From the NCBI GenBank assembly GCA_913057905.1, contig CAJXPB010000004.1:271114-335113 (forward strand): DNA of 64,000 bases, in the 5' to 3' direction. This DNA comes from an uncultured Pseudomonadota bacterium. Its GTDB lineage: Bacteria; Myxococcota_A; Bradymonadia; Bradymonadales; Bradymonadaceae. Under the pieces are notes generated by a model. The model saw only the letters and a program-made list of their open reading frames with translations. It made no database searches and had not been told where the DNA came from. A program made the position numbers and the translations under genes. Below, in pieces: positions 16,778-26,200 of the stretch; position 1 is the stretch's first letter, and the number at the start of each line of letters is the position of its first letter.

Positions 16778-17725
16778 TCAGGAGGTCGTCGTCCGGGCCG
16801 GCGCTTGAACTGCATCGGACTCGACGGTCAGGGTTCCGCGTTCGGCGTCGAGTTCCGCCTCGACGCCGACCGGCCAGGCGAGATTCTCGGAGCCATGCCC
16901 CACCGGGGCTCCGGAGGCAACGGGGCAGTCGAATTCGGCAGCGAGTTCATCGACGAACTCACTGACTTCGTCCGGGTCGATGTAGGTGCCGTCACAGTCG
17001 ATGAACTCGCCGAGTACGATTCCGGCGGGGTTGGCCGAGTCGGCCGAAAGTCGAAGTGCCGTCATCATTCTGTCGAGCCGGTAATCTTCCTCGCCGATAT
17101 CTTCGAGGACGAGAATGGAGTCATCCAAGGGAGGGGCGTGATCCGAGGCGAGCATATGGATCAACACGGTGAGGTTCCCGCCAAGGAGGGGGCCTCCGGT
17201 CCGGCCCGGGGTCACCGTGTGGAGGCCGTCGATTTTAAAGCCGTCGGCCCGGCGGCCGAAGAGGGCATCTCGCAGAGCGCGCATCGAGCGATCGCCGGGG
17301 GTATGCAGCCGCATGCTCTTTACGACCGGACCGTGAAGCGTGGCCAGTCGGTGGCGGGCGGCTGCGTGAAGATGCAGAGCAGTCAGGTCGCTGAAACCGA
17401 CGAGCAATTTGGGACAGTCGCGAAACGAGTCGAACTCCAGCCCGGCCAATAGGCGCATGGTGCCGTAGCCGCCGCGGCTGAACACGATGGCCCGGGTGTC
17501 GGGTTCGTCGAGCGCGGACTGGACCGCACGAAGGCGTCGCTGGTCGTCGCCGGCCAGATACCCGGGTGTGTCGGAACGGTCGTAGACAGCCTCGTCGACT
17601 CGTACCTCGAGCCCCCAGTCTCGCAGCACGGACAGACCGGGTTCGAGTAGCGTCGGGGTGACCGGGCCGGCCGGACTGACGACCCGGATCGGGTCACCGG
17701 GTTCCAGGGCTGGGGGATGAATCAT
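16778..17725 (-). CDS. ldcA: LD-carboxypeptidase (peptidase family S66)
   Basis: LdcA trims the terminal D-Ala from murein tetrapeptides during cell-wall recycling. The 315-aa protein has the S66 elements: FSRGGYGTMRLL, the nucleophile elbow GFSDLTAL (Ser112), VLEDIGEEDYRLDRM (Glu208), and the catalytic His in GAPVGHGSEN (His277). The triad is intact and length is normal. No signal peptide is seen, as expected for a cytoplasmic recycling enzyme. It overlaps the DUF3108 gene upstream by ATGA and precedes the serine hydrolase by 16 bp. A microcin-immunity MccF-like role is possible within S66 but less likely. Confidence 0.9.
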   Translation of the reverse strand: MIHPPALEPGDPIRVVSPAGPVTPTLLEPGLSVLRDWGLEVRVDEAVYDRSDTPGYLAGDDQRRLRAVQSALDEPDTRAIVFSRGGYGTMRLLAGLEFDSFRDCPKLLVGFSDLTALHLHAAARHRLATLHGPVVKSMRLHTPGDRSMRALRDALFGRRADGFKIDGLHTVTPGRTGGPLLGGNLTVLIHMLASDHAPPLDDSILVLEDIGEEDYRLDRMMTALRLSADSANPAGIVLGEFIDCDGTYIDPDEVSEFVDELAAEFDCPVASGAPVGHGSENLAWPVGVEAELDAERGTLTVESDAVQAPARTTTS

Positions 17726-18696
17726 CGTGACGCGGTTTCGGGGCCGGGGTTTCGGTACTTCATGAGAACGGCCTCACCGTAGCCGAACCCGGAGCGGATT
17801 GTCACCCGGAGGGGCAGGTGGTTGGCATCGCGGCTCAGCCAGAAATGCCCGGAGTGTCGGGAGCGTTCACGGACGTGCATCACGGGTTCGATGGCCGATT
17901 CCCCTTCGCTGTTGGCCGCCGAGGCCGGTTTCATCGGATGGACGATTTTGCGCACGTACTTGAACTTCCAAGTCTTGAACCATCCGGCGGGGGTGTACAG
18001 GTCTTCCTTTCCGACCACGTCGATATGTATTTCGCTGATCTTCCAGCCGTCGTAGATGTAGAAGACGAAGGAATCCCCCATGGCCAACGATCGGCTTCGC
18101 AGATCGTAGAGCCACGAGATCATGTCATGGGTCGTGCCGGGGATGCGCCACTCGTAGTCCCGGTCGGAATCCCGGCGGGTGTAGTGACACTGCGCCATGT
18201 AATCTTCATGGTTGTAATCGACCGTATAGCTCCGTGTGTTGTTCTTCTCGGAGAGACGTTTTTCGGAGCGGTACGGCAGCAGGGTGCGCGGGTTGAAGTA
18301 GGTGTCGGCGTGGTGTTCAACGGAGTAGAGCGAGTCGAAAAATCCGACCGATCGAACGTCGACCCCCGCCGCCACATACGGCCCGCGGTCGGAGCTGCGC
18401 AGCCGACCCGTCTGCAACACCGCTCGCATCGCTTCGACCCCATTGACCCGCAGCGAATAGTAAAACTGCTCGCCGGCCCACGGGAATTCTTCGGTCGGGC
18501 TGTCGGCCGTCTCCCGGTCGCCCAGGACGTCTGCCCCTTCCATCCGGGTGGCCTGAGCCTCGGCAACTTCGCTGGGGGGCGGCTCGTCGGCCCCGACCAG
18601 AGCCGGCGTCAGCAACATGGTTGCCACGATCAATAGAAGCGTCACCGGTCCCGTCGGCCGTTTGATCTGCCGGGTCTGTTGAGATGAAGTCTGCAT
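17722..18696 (-). CDS. DUF3108 domain exported protein
   Basis: The 324-aa product has a hydrophobic N-terminal signal (VTLLLIVATMLLTPALVGA) and then a DUF3108-like beta-barrel fold: WAGEQFYYSLRVNGVEAM, repeated strands and the SRHSGHFWLSRDANHLPLRV segment near the C-terminus. DUF3108 proteins are periplasmic or outer-membrane associated with unknown biochemistry. ATG 18696 (MQTSSQQTRQIKR) was preferred; a GTG 13 codons earlier is also open. It leads the six-gene minus-strand operon and overlaps ldcA by 4 nt, which links it to cell-wall work by context only. Confidence 0.78.
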   Translation of the reverse strand: MQTSSQQTRQIKRPTGPVTLLLIVATMLLTPALVGADEPPPSEVAEAQATRMEGADVLGDRETADSPTEEFPWAGEQFYYSLRVNGVEAMRAVLQTGRLRSSDRGPYVAAGVDVRSVGFFDSLYSVEHHADTYFNPRTLLPYRSEKRLSEKNNTRSYTVDYNHEDYMAQCHYTRRDSDRDYEWRIPGTTHDMISWLYDLRSRSLAMGDSFVFYIYDGWKISEIHIDVVGKEDLYTPAGWFKTWKFKYVRKIVHPMKPASAANSEGESAIEPVMHVRERSRHSGHFWLSRDANHLPLRVTIRSGFGYGEAVLMKYRNPGPETASR

Positions 18697-18798
18697 CGTC
18701 GGTCCATTTCGGGTAAACGAGGGGCTCTGCGTCACCGGTTAAACGATGGACCGGGGCAGTTTGTTCAAATAAGAATCAATGGTAGCCACTGACCGAAC

Positions 18799-18817
18799 AT
18801 TTGTACCTCGGACAAAT
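18799..18817. promoter_or_regulatory. Inverted repeat upstream of the 664-aa gene
   Basis: ATTTGT (18799-18804) and ACAAAT (18812-18817) form a perfect 6-bp inverted repeat with a 7-bp spacer, ending 8 bp before ATG 18826, in a 129-bp divergent spacer. It could be an operator or an mRNA hairpin near the start codon. No regulator is identified. Confidence 0.3.
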
Positions 18818-18825
18818 CAGAGTCG

Positions 18826-20820
18826 ATGAACGCACTTTTTGACGAAACGGCTGGGCCCTCCGGACTCTTCGAGGGTCTGGTCGAACATTTCGCGGCCATT
18901 CCGGACGCGCGTCTGGAGACGATCTGCCAGGAATGGGGCCTCGAAGATGCCCATCCCGAGGCTCTGGCGCGGTGCTGGTGTCGCCGGCCCGACGACGTCC
19001 TGGAGAGCCTTCAGTCGGTCTCCAAACGAGGGCGGACGGCGCTGCTCGATCTCGTCTACGACCATGACATGGAGGTCGATATCTCGTGGCTCGGTCAGGG
19101 GGTGCGCCGCGAACTGGCAGATCTCGGCATCTTGATCCACGGCGGGGTGCATCTTCCCGGCGAAGATACGGCGTCCGTGCCCGGAGCGATAGCGGCGATT
19201 GCCGCGCCCATGCTCGACCGCGTCCGGCCGAGCCTGCCGATTCTGTTTGGCCGACAGGATTTCGAGCAACTGGAGGTCATGGCAAACGCCTGGGACGTCT
19301 CCACCGAGGGATCGCGAGTGGAGCTGACGATCCGGTGTGCCGATCAGATGTACAGACCCGAGGCGCTGGACGATATTATCGACAGGCTCGGATCGCCGGA
19401 TTGGCTCGGGGCGGCGATGGTGGTGCTGGAATTCGGCGGACTCTGCTTCTGGCAGGAAGTCTTTGGCTTCGGCGCCGACGACGATGACGGCGAGGACAAT
19501 GTCGTTCCTCTGATGCGTCAGCAGGAACGTCAGGAAGAGGAGCGCATCGCCGAGCGCCTCCAAGAGCTGGGTGTTCTGGTTCGCTTCCGGGAGCCGGGCT
19601 CCGACTGGGCGAGCGTAGCCGTGCCCGAGGTTCTGTGGGGAGGGATCTGGGCGCTCGGCCGCCGCTGGCTGTTGCAATGGCTCGACCAGAGTTACCGGGC
19701 TCTGGAGGATCAGGCCGTCGGCCGCAGTCGACCGCGCGATGAGGCGACGCTCCAGACCGTCGGGACCTGGCTTGTCTGTCGGACCCAGTCCGGTCGACTG
19801 GCCGTCGATGAAGAGGGTGAACCCGACGAGGAGTCGCTCGACGACCTCGAAGCCCTCTGCAACACCGCCACACCGAAGTGGCAGAACCACCTCGAGCTTT
19901 TGATGGAGTTGTCGGTACTGCGCCGCGACCACACCGGATGGGTGTTGCCGGGGCCCGAGTCGAGCAAGCTTCTGGACTTGCCGGCCTCCGAGTTCAAACG
20001 AAATGTGATGTACGAATGGACCAGTGGTTTCGTGGGGCGGACCGCGGACCGGCACCTGCCCGAGGCGATCGGTCTGGACGACTCCTGGAGGACGTCGGCT
20101 TCGGAGCTTCTTCGCGCCCAGCATGAATTCATTCCCGTCTGGATGGAGCACGAGGGTGTTCCGCCACAGCAAACCGGGGCCGGTTGTCTGCGCGAGGAGC
20201 ACGACAATCCCCCGGAGCACATCTCCACAGAACTCGGCCTGCTCAACGGCTACGTCTGGGGCATGAAGCTGTTGTGGCTCGACCTGTTGAGCATGTTGCC
20301 CGACGGGCGATGGTATCCCAGAGGGCTGCTCGTCGAGCTGATGCAGATGAGCGCGTCGGTGAGTCTCTTCTCGCAGGTCGGTTTCCTGCTCGAGAACCCC
20401 GGCGCCTGGTACTACCTGCCCGTCCAACGCACCAGCTACCTGACCGGCCCGGTCCACACCGAGGCGTTCGAGAACTGGATCGACGACCTCGTCGAAGGGC
20501 TCCTTGAGCCGCTCGGCGCCGCCCGCGTCGAGCCCGACGACGATCTCGTCGAGATTCAAACCGAGGTCCTTCGCGTCGAATCGCCGCCCGGCTGGCCCGA
20601 GGAGCAGCGCACCATGCTGCTTCAGGAGCTGTTCGGCGATGACCTCGACTCCTTCGAGATTCCCAGCGGCGGGCGCCGCGACCTGCAGGCCGTCTCGCAG
20701 CCCGCCGAACCCGTCGACGGCAAACTCGATCTGTCACTGCCCCTCAGCGAACTCGTCGACGCGCTCAAGGATCGCGAGATCACCGGGTTTTACCGGGACT
20801 CGATTGGCGTGGATGGATGA
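18826..20820 (+). CDS. Hypothetical helical protein, 664 aa (winged-helix/helicase-associated-like repeats)
   Basis: I do not recognise this gene with confidence. The 664-aa protein is acidic, Trp- and Leu-rich, with no signal peptide or membrane segments. Two stretches share a pattern: GVRRELADLGILIHGGVHLP near residue 100 and RIAERLQELGVLVRF with SVAVPEVLWGG near residue 250-270. That winged-helix-like spacing resembles helicase-associated (XPB/Ssl2 N-terminal-like, Helicase_C_3) proteins of actinobacteria and myxobacteria, but there are no helicase motifs. The final 200 residues hold a further helical domain. It is monocistronic and divergent from the DUF3108 operon. Confidence 0.72.
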   Translation: MNALFDETAGPSGLFEGLVEHFAAIPDARLETICQEWGLEDAHPEALARCWCRRPDDVLESLQSVSKRGRTALLDLVYDHDMEVDISWLGQGVRRELADLGILIHGGVHLPGEDTASVPGAIAAIAAPMLDRVRPSLPILFGRQDFEQLEVMANAWDVSTEGSRVELTIRCADQMYRPEALDDIIDRLGSPDWLGAAMVVLEFGGLCFWQEVFGFGADDDDGEDNVVPLMRQQERQEEERIAERLQELGVLVRFREPGSDWASVAVPEVLWGGIWALGRRWLLQWLDQSYRALEDQAVGRSRPRDEATLQTVGTWLVCRTQSGRLAVDEEGEPDEESLDDLEALCNTATPKWQNHLELLMELSVLRRDHTGWVLPGPESSKLLDLPASEFKRNVMYEWTSGFVGRTADRHLPEAIGLDDSWRTSASELLRAQHEFIPVWMEHEGVPPQQTGAGCLREEHDNPPEHISTELGLLNGYVWGMKLLWLDLLSMLPDGRWYPRGLLVELMQMSASVSLFSQVGFLLENPGAWYYLPVQRTSYLTGPVHTEAFENWIDDLVEGLLEPLGAARVEPDDDLVEIQTEVLRVESPPGWPEEQRTMLLQELFGDDLDSFEIPSGGRRDLQAVSQPAEPVDGKLDLSLPLSELVDALKDREITGFYRDSIGVDG

Positions 20821-20964
20821 GAAGGCCCCGGGCTCCCATCCGGTCGCATCGGGGGGATCGATACGCGCCTCCGGCGCGCGGCGACTGTCGATCCCCGTGC
20901 TCGCGAGGCTTTCAGCGCAGCAACCGATCTCCGTGCTTACGGGGGTTTTCGAGCACTCACGACC

Positions 20965-21057
20965 CGCGGAACCCGTCGTACCTCGTACGTCCTACGCGAG
21001 ACGCGGCCCCGTGATTCGCGGAACCCGTCGTACCTCGTACGTCCTACGCGAGACGCG
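20965..21057. repeat. 41-bp direct repeat, two copies 52 bp apart
   Basis: The identical 41-bp block starting CGCGGAACCCGTCGTACCTC occurs at 20965-21005 and 21017-21057. It includes the small palindrome CGTACG. It lies in the 257-bp spacer between the 664-aa gene and the CDF gene. The remainder (20821-20960) shows short degenerate copies of GATCCCCGTGCTCGCGAGG and no gene. Confidence 0.85.
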
Positions 21058-21077
21058 CAAGCGTGATCCCCGCCCAA

Positions 21078-22016
21078 CTAAATAAGCTTTTCGGGTACAT
21101 CCTCGACGTGCGCCTCCGTATGAGGCTCGAGTTGCACCAGAATATCTTCGACGTTCGGATATTCCTCGTACAGTGCCTCTTTGACCTCGACCATAATGTC
21201 GCCGGCGCGGCGGAGGTTGGTGTTCGGATCGAGCGAGAGATGCAAGTCGACGTGGATGTGGCCGGGCATGCCCCGGCTGCGAACGTAGTGGCATGACAGG
21301 ACCGCGTCGTGTTGCTCGACCCTCTTCTGGATCTCTTTGGGGTTCAGAAACGAGGAGTCGACGAGGACATCGACGGTATCGCGTAGCACCCGGTAGGCGG
21401 TCATGCCGATAAAGCCCATGACCGCCAGGGCGGCGATGGTATCACCCGCGGGAAAGCCGAAGTCGACCAGAGTGATGCCCACGAGTACGGCGCCGGCGGC
21501 GAGGCTGTCGGAGAATGTGTGGGCTGCGTCGCTCTTGAGCAACATCGAGTTGAGGCGTTCGCCCTCGCGCGTCTCCCAGACGCTGATGCCGATGTTGACC
21601 AGGACGGTGACCACGACGATCCAGTAGGCGCCGGGGCCGATGGTGGGCTCGGGACCGCCTTCGGCGCTTCGCCAGACGGCGCGGCCGAGTTCCAGAAATC
21701 CCAAGAAGATCATGATCCCGATCCCCATGCTCGCGGCCACTTCGAAGCGTTTGTGGCCGTAGGGGTGTTCGCGGTCGGGCGGCTTGCGGGCGATCCCCAG
21801 GGCGACCAGCCCGATGATGTTGTTGGCGGCATCGAACATCGTGTGGAAGCCGTCGGCCTGCAGGCTGATGATGCCGGACCAGTATCCGTAGCCGGTCTTT
21901 GCGACGGCCACCAGGATGTTCAGCGCCAGCGTGACCCAGAGAACTCGCCGTACCTGACGGCTGCGTTCGTCGCGCGAGAGGTCGCCCGCCTCGATTCGTG
22001 TACTATCCCGATTCAT
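21078..22016 (-). CDS. Cation diffusion facilitator (CDF) metal transporter
   Basis: CDF proteins export Zn2+, Fe2+, Mn2+ or similar cations using the proton gradient. The 312-aa protein has six hydrophobic helices and two metal-site motifs: ADGFHTMFD in helix 2 and SDAAHTFSD in helix 5. The helix-2 site begins with Ala-Asp-Gly rather than Ser-Asp. A cytoplasmic ferredoxin-like domain follows (residues 220-310, GHIHVDLHLSLDP). The HxxxD helix-2 site fits a Zn- or broader-type CDF, so specificity is unclear. It lies 7 bp after manC on the same strand, so they may be co-transcribed, though the pairing has no obvious logic. Confidence 0.9.
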   Translation of the reverse strand: MNRDSTRIEAGDLSRDERSRQVRRVLWVTLALNILVAVAKTGYGYWSGIISLQADGFHTMFDAANNIIGLVALGIARKPPDREHPYGHKRFEVAASMGIGIMIFLGFLELGRAVWRSAEGGPEPTIGPGAYWIVVVTVLVNIGISVWETREGERLNSMLLKSDAAHTFSDSLAAGAVLVGITLVDFGFPAGDTIAALAVMGFIGMTAYRVLRDTVDVLVDSSFLNPKEIQKRVEQHDAVLSCHYVRSRGMPGHIHVDLHLSLDPNTNLRRAGDIMVEVKEALYEEYPNVEDILVQLEPHTEAHVEDVPEKLI

Positions 22017-22023
22017 CTCAGAC

Positions 22024-23103
22024 CTATAGGACGTCGTCGCGTCCGGACTCTCGAAGGCGGTGGACGATATCGCGCACCTTCTGAGCGCTGTTCTTCGGCA
22101 GCACGAGGACGGCGTTTTGGGTGTCGACGACGACCATGTCGTCGAGGTCGATGCCCGCGATCAGCCGGTCGGAGTCCTCCGAAAAGATGACCGAATTTTC
22201 GACATTCTCAAGAATGGCGTCGGCTTCGATGACGTTGTCGTCCTCATCGGTCTCGCGCACCTCGTCGAGCGCGGCCCAGTGCCCGACGTCCGACCAGGTG
22301 AAGTCCGCGGGCACGCAGACGACGTCTCGAGCGTCTTCCATGACGCCGTAGTCGATGGAGATACCCTCCATGGCTTCGAATTCTTCGCGAAGCACGTCCT
22401 CGTGAGCCTCGGTGCGCCAGGCGTCTCGGATGCGCAAAAAGCCCTCGTACATCTGGGGCAACTGGCGCTCCATCTCGTCGAGCAGCGTCGACGGTTTCAT
22501 CACGAACATGCCGGCGTTCCAGAGATATTCGCCGGATTCGAGGTATCGTTTGGCACGTTTTCGATCGGGCTTTTCGACGAAGGCCTCCACCGAGTGGACC
22601 GACGGAGCGTCGCCGGACCCGGCGCCGTCGGCATCGTCGTAGTGGATGTAGCCGTAGCCCGTCTCCGGGCGGCTCGGCTCGATGCCAATCGTGACAATGT
22701 GTCCATCGTCGGCGGCGGACTCGGCAGCGGCGAGGCACCGACCGAAGGCATCGTCATCGCCGATGTAATGGTCGGCCGGGAAGACGCCGAAGGGCACGTC
22801 ACCGGCGCGCTCCAGGGTCTGAATGGCCGCCAACGCGATCGCCGGCGCGGTGTCTCTGGCCATTGGCTCGATCACGAACTGCTCGCGAGGAAAGTCCGAC
22901 AGTGTCCCCGAGATGGGGTCGACCAGATCGGGGCCGCAGACCACGAAGACGCCATCTTCTTGTGCAGGTTCCGCCAGTCGGTGAGCGGTCGTCTCAATCA
23001 TCGTCTCGTCGCCCCAGAGTCGGACGAGTTGTTTGGGGCGCTGCTGTCGGCTCATCGGCCAGAATCGAGTGCCGGTCCCACCGGCGAGTATGTAGGCGAG
23101 CAT
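22024..23103 (-). CDS. manC: Mannose-1-phosphate guanylyltransferase
   Basis: ManC makes GDP-mannose from mannose-1-phosphate and GTP for polysaccharide or lipid glycosylation. The 359-aa protein has the nucleotidyl-transfer signature LAGGTGTRFWPMSRQQRPKQ at its N-terminus, FPADHYIGD and FVEKPDRKRA motifs, and WNAGMFVMKPSTLL. It is the short form without a phosphomannose isomerase domain. ATG 23103 begins exactly at the conserved sequence. It is divergent from the kinase-ATPase gene across a 148-bp AT-richer spacer with no element I can define. Specificity for GDP-mannose rather than another NDP-sugar is inferred from motif spacing. Confidence 0.9.
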   Translation of the reverse strand: MLAYILAGGTGTRFWPMSRQQRPKQLVRLWGDETMIETTAHRLAEPAQEDGVFVVCGPDLVDPISGTLSDFPREQFVIEPMARDTAPAIALAAIQTLERAGDVPFGVFPADHYIGDDDAFGRCLAAAESAADDGHIVTIGIEPSRPETGYGYIHYDDADGAGSGDAPSVHSVEAFVEKPDRKRAKRYLESGEYLWNAGMFVMKPSTLLDEMERQLPQMYEGFLRIRDAWRTEAHEDVLREEFEAMEGISIDYGVMEDARDVVCVPADFTWSDVGHWAALDEVRETDEDDNVIEADAILENVENSVIFSEDSDRLIAGIDLDDMVVVDTQNAVLVLPKNSAQKVRDIVHRLRESGRDDVL

Positions 23104-23251
23104 CGCGTCGCTCCATGTCTACGTATCGAATCGTTTGTGTATTTCCCCCTAACACAATCGAAAACGCTGTGAAATACGGTGCAGATCGCTGGCCCGCGTT
23201 CGGACGATTGTGGTATGAGTGGGGCAGCAATCGTCGAACCCTTGGGAATGT

Positions 23252-26200
23252 ATGGCATCGAAACGCTCAACAGACGCTTCTACAAAGGTCTTCGCCGGGC
23301 GATTCGAGTACGATAAACCGCTGGGCAAGGGGGCAGGGGGCTCGGTGTATTTGGCCGAGGACCTGCACAACGAGCGCCGGCAGGTGGCGTTGAAGGTCCT
23401 GAAGGCCGAAGCCGGTGAAAGCGTGCAGGGGAAGATGCTTCGCCGGGAATTCGAGATCCTCTCGAAGCTCGATCATCCTCACCTGGTGAGGGTCTATGAT
23501 TATGGCGGGCTCCCCGGCGGCGGGATTTACCTGGCCGAAGAATACATCGACGGATTCAGCCTGCAGGATGCCCGGGCCCTGATGGACCCGGACGCGCTCA
23601 TCGATATCACCCGGCAGGTGCTACTGGGGCTGAGTTATCTGCATGGGATGGGCATGATCCACCGGGACATCAAACCGGCGAACGTCATGCTTCTGTGGCT
23701 CGACGACGCGGCGGCGCGTCCCATGGTCAAGCTCGTCGATTTCGGGCTTTCGAGCATGGATCCGACCCGTGACAGCCTGCACGGCGGGACCCGCTCGTAC
23801 ATGGCCCCCGAGATCATTCGCGGCAACAAGGGAGAGCTGCGGTCCGACCTCTACAGTCTGGGGGTCACCCTCTACTACGCGATGGCCGGGGTGTTGCCCT
23901 ACGGTCCGCGGTCCAAAGAGGACAAGCCGCCCGACGAGGAGGATTTTTCGCCGCCGCCTCCCCATCGTTACAACCCGGATGTACCGCTGACGCTCAGCCG
24001 ATTTGCGATGGTGCTGTTACGTCAGGTCGACGGCGTGGAGTACGAGGACGCCGGCGAGGCGTTGCAGGCACTCAACCGAGACACCGAGTCGCCGGAATGG
24101 AGCGCCGGTGCGGGATTGTCGGAGGCGCTGGATGTGGCCGCCGCGCCGATTCTGCGCGGTTACTTCGAGCGCGGCGTCCTGCAGGCCCGGGAGTCGGAGC
24201 ATCAGAGCCTCGTCGAGATTCTGGAGTCGTCCGAGCCCAGCGATCAGGGCGAATTTCACGTCGTCGAGGGGGCTCTCGAAGTGGGGAAGTCGCGGCTTCT
24301 CAGCGAAGTCGCCGCCACGATGAAGCTGAACCGCCGCCAGGTCATCACGGTCAACTGCCACGAGGGGATGAAACCCTGGGAGCTGGTGCACGAGGTCCTG
24401 CGCCAGGTCGTCGATCTGGGGAGCTCGCGGAACGTCCGCGACATCGAATACTACGGACCCTATTTGCTCATTCTGGAGCGGCTCTCGCGGCTTCAGGGCG
24501 GGTCGATCTCGCAGATTTCGACGGCCATCGAGTACGACTGGCTCTTTAACGCCTTCCACGACGCAGTCGTGACCCTCCAGCCGCTTCAGTTGGTGTTGGT
24601 CATCGAGGATATGCATCTGGCCGACATCTCGTCGCGGCAATTTCTGGACGAGTGGTACAGCGAAGGCAACGACACCAGTGCACCCGATGTGCTGGCGACA
24701 GCGCACGACGAAAAGCTCATGCAGCCCTTTCCGGAGGGGCCGCGGGTTTACCACCATGCGATCGACGGAGTTACCCGGGATGATGTGGGCCGCTTCTTCC
24801 GGGAACGGCTCGGACTCAAACGGCTCTCCGACGAGTGGCTCGACGAAGTCCACGAGGCCTCGGACGGGCGGCCGGCTTACCTCGAGGAGCTTTGTCGAAC
24901 TCTGGTCGACGAGGGGCTTCTGTGGCGCCGGGCGGTCTCGGAGTGGCAGCTCGATTACGCCGGCCTGGAGGATTTCGAGATCCCCGGCGGACTTCGAGCG
25001 TCGTTTCGACGACGGTTCAGCGGAGCCGGCGCGGCGGCCCGGGAAGTCCTCGAAGTCCTGGCGGTCTACGGGCGGCCGGTGGCGTGGGAGAGAGTGCGCA
25101 GTTTCGTGATGACCGAGGATGAAGACGAGCAGGCCGTCGACCGGAAGCTACAGTCGCTGCGACGACGGTATCTGGCGCGCATGAGTATCGAAGTCAGCGG
25201 CCGATATCTGGAGCTGGTCGACGAGGTGCTCGCCGAGGTCGTCATCGACACGATGAACGAGTCGTGGCGCAAGGGGATTCACCGTCGGGTCGGCGATCAG
25301 TTGGTCGAAGACTGGGCGGCCGGCCGGGGCGATCCCGCCGAAGCCGCGGACCACCTGGTCGATGGCGGTCGCGACGAGCGGGCGGCGGAACTGTACGAAC
25401 TCGCCGGTGACGCCTGCTGGCGACGGGCCGACTTCGGTGAAGCCTACGACCACTATCAGTCGGCCAAAGAGATCATCTCCGCCGGGCCGGCACAGGCCTA
25501 TCTGCAGGTGAAAGTCGCGCGGGTGCTGACGACCCTGTACGAGAGGTCGGCGTGCCGCGACATGCTCGAGCAGGCCGGCCAGACCGCCGAACGCACGGCC
25601 CTCGACTGGCTGATGAACACCGTGTTTGTGACGGCGGCGGAACTGAGTTCCGTGCTCGGGGACGACCAGTCGGTCGAGATGTGGCTGGAGCGCCTCGAGG
25701 ACTGCCTGCCGTCGATGACTCAGCAGGTGCCGGTCCTGAGACTGAAAGCCCGTCAGAGATTCAGGGAAGGGCACCTCGACGAGGCGTTTTCGCTGTTGCA
25801 GCGCGCCCAGAAACGGACCGAACATTTCGGCCAGCGCGAGGGACTCGTGGGCGTACTCGCCGACCTGGGCGAAGTCGACGAGTGGCGGGGAAATCGCCCC
25901 GGCGCATGGAATCGTCTGGATCGGGCACTTCGACTGGCCCGGGATCTCAGCGGACGCCGCGAGCTCGGAGAGGTGCTGACGCGCTACGGTACGACACTTC
26001 GTCGAGCCGGCGAGACCGATGAGGCAACCGGTCTGCTCGGAGAGGCGCTCGAAGTTCTCAGCGGCGGCCATCGTCCGGACCTCTGGATCGAAGCTCTCCT
26101 GCAGATGGCGTTGACCAAGCGCCAGGAGGGAGACTGGGAGGCGGCACGCCGGTACGGCAACGACGCTCGGATCTTTGCCACCGAGCTGGGAGACCCCGTG

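Noticed and set aside
20965..21057. CRISPR array
   Set aside because: Only two long copies with a short 11-bp gap, no regular spacers, and no cas genes nearby.
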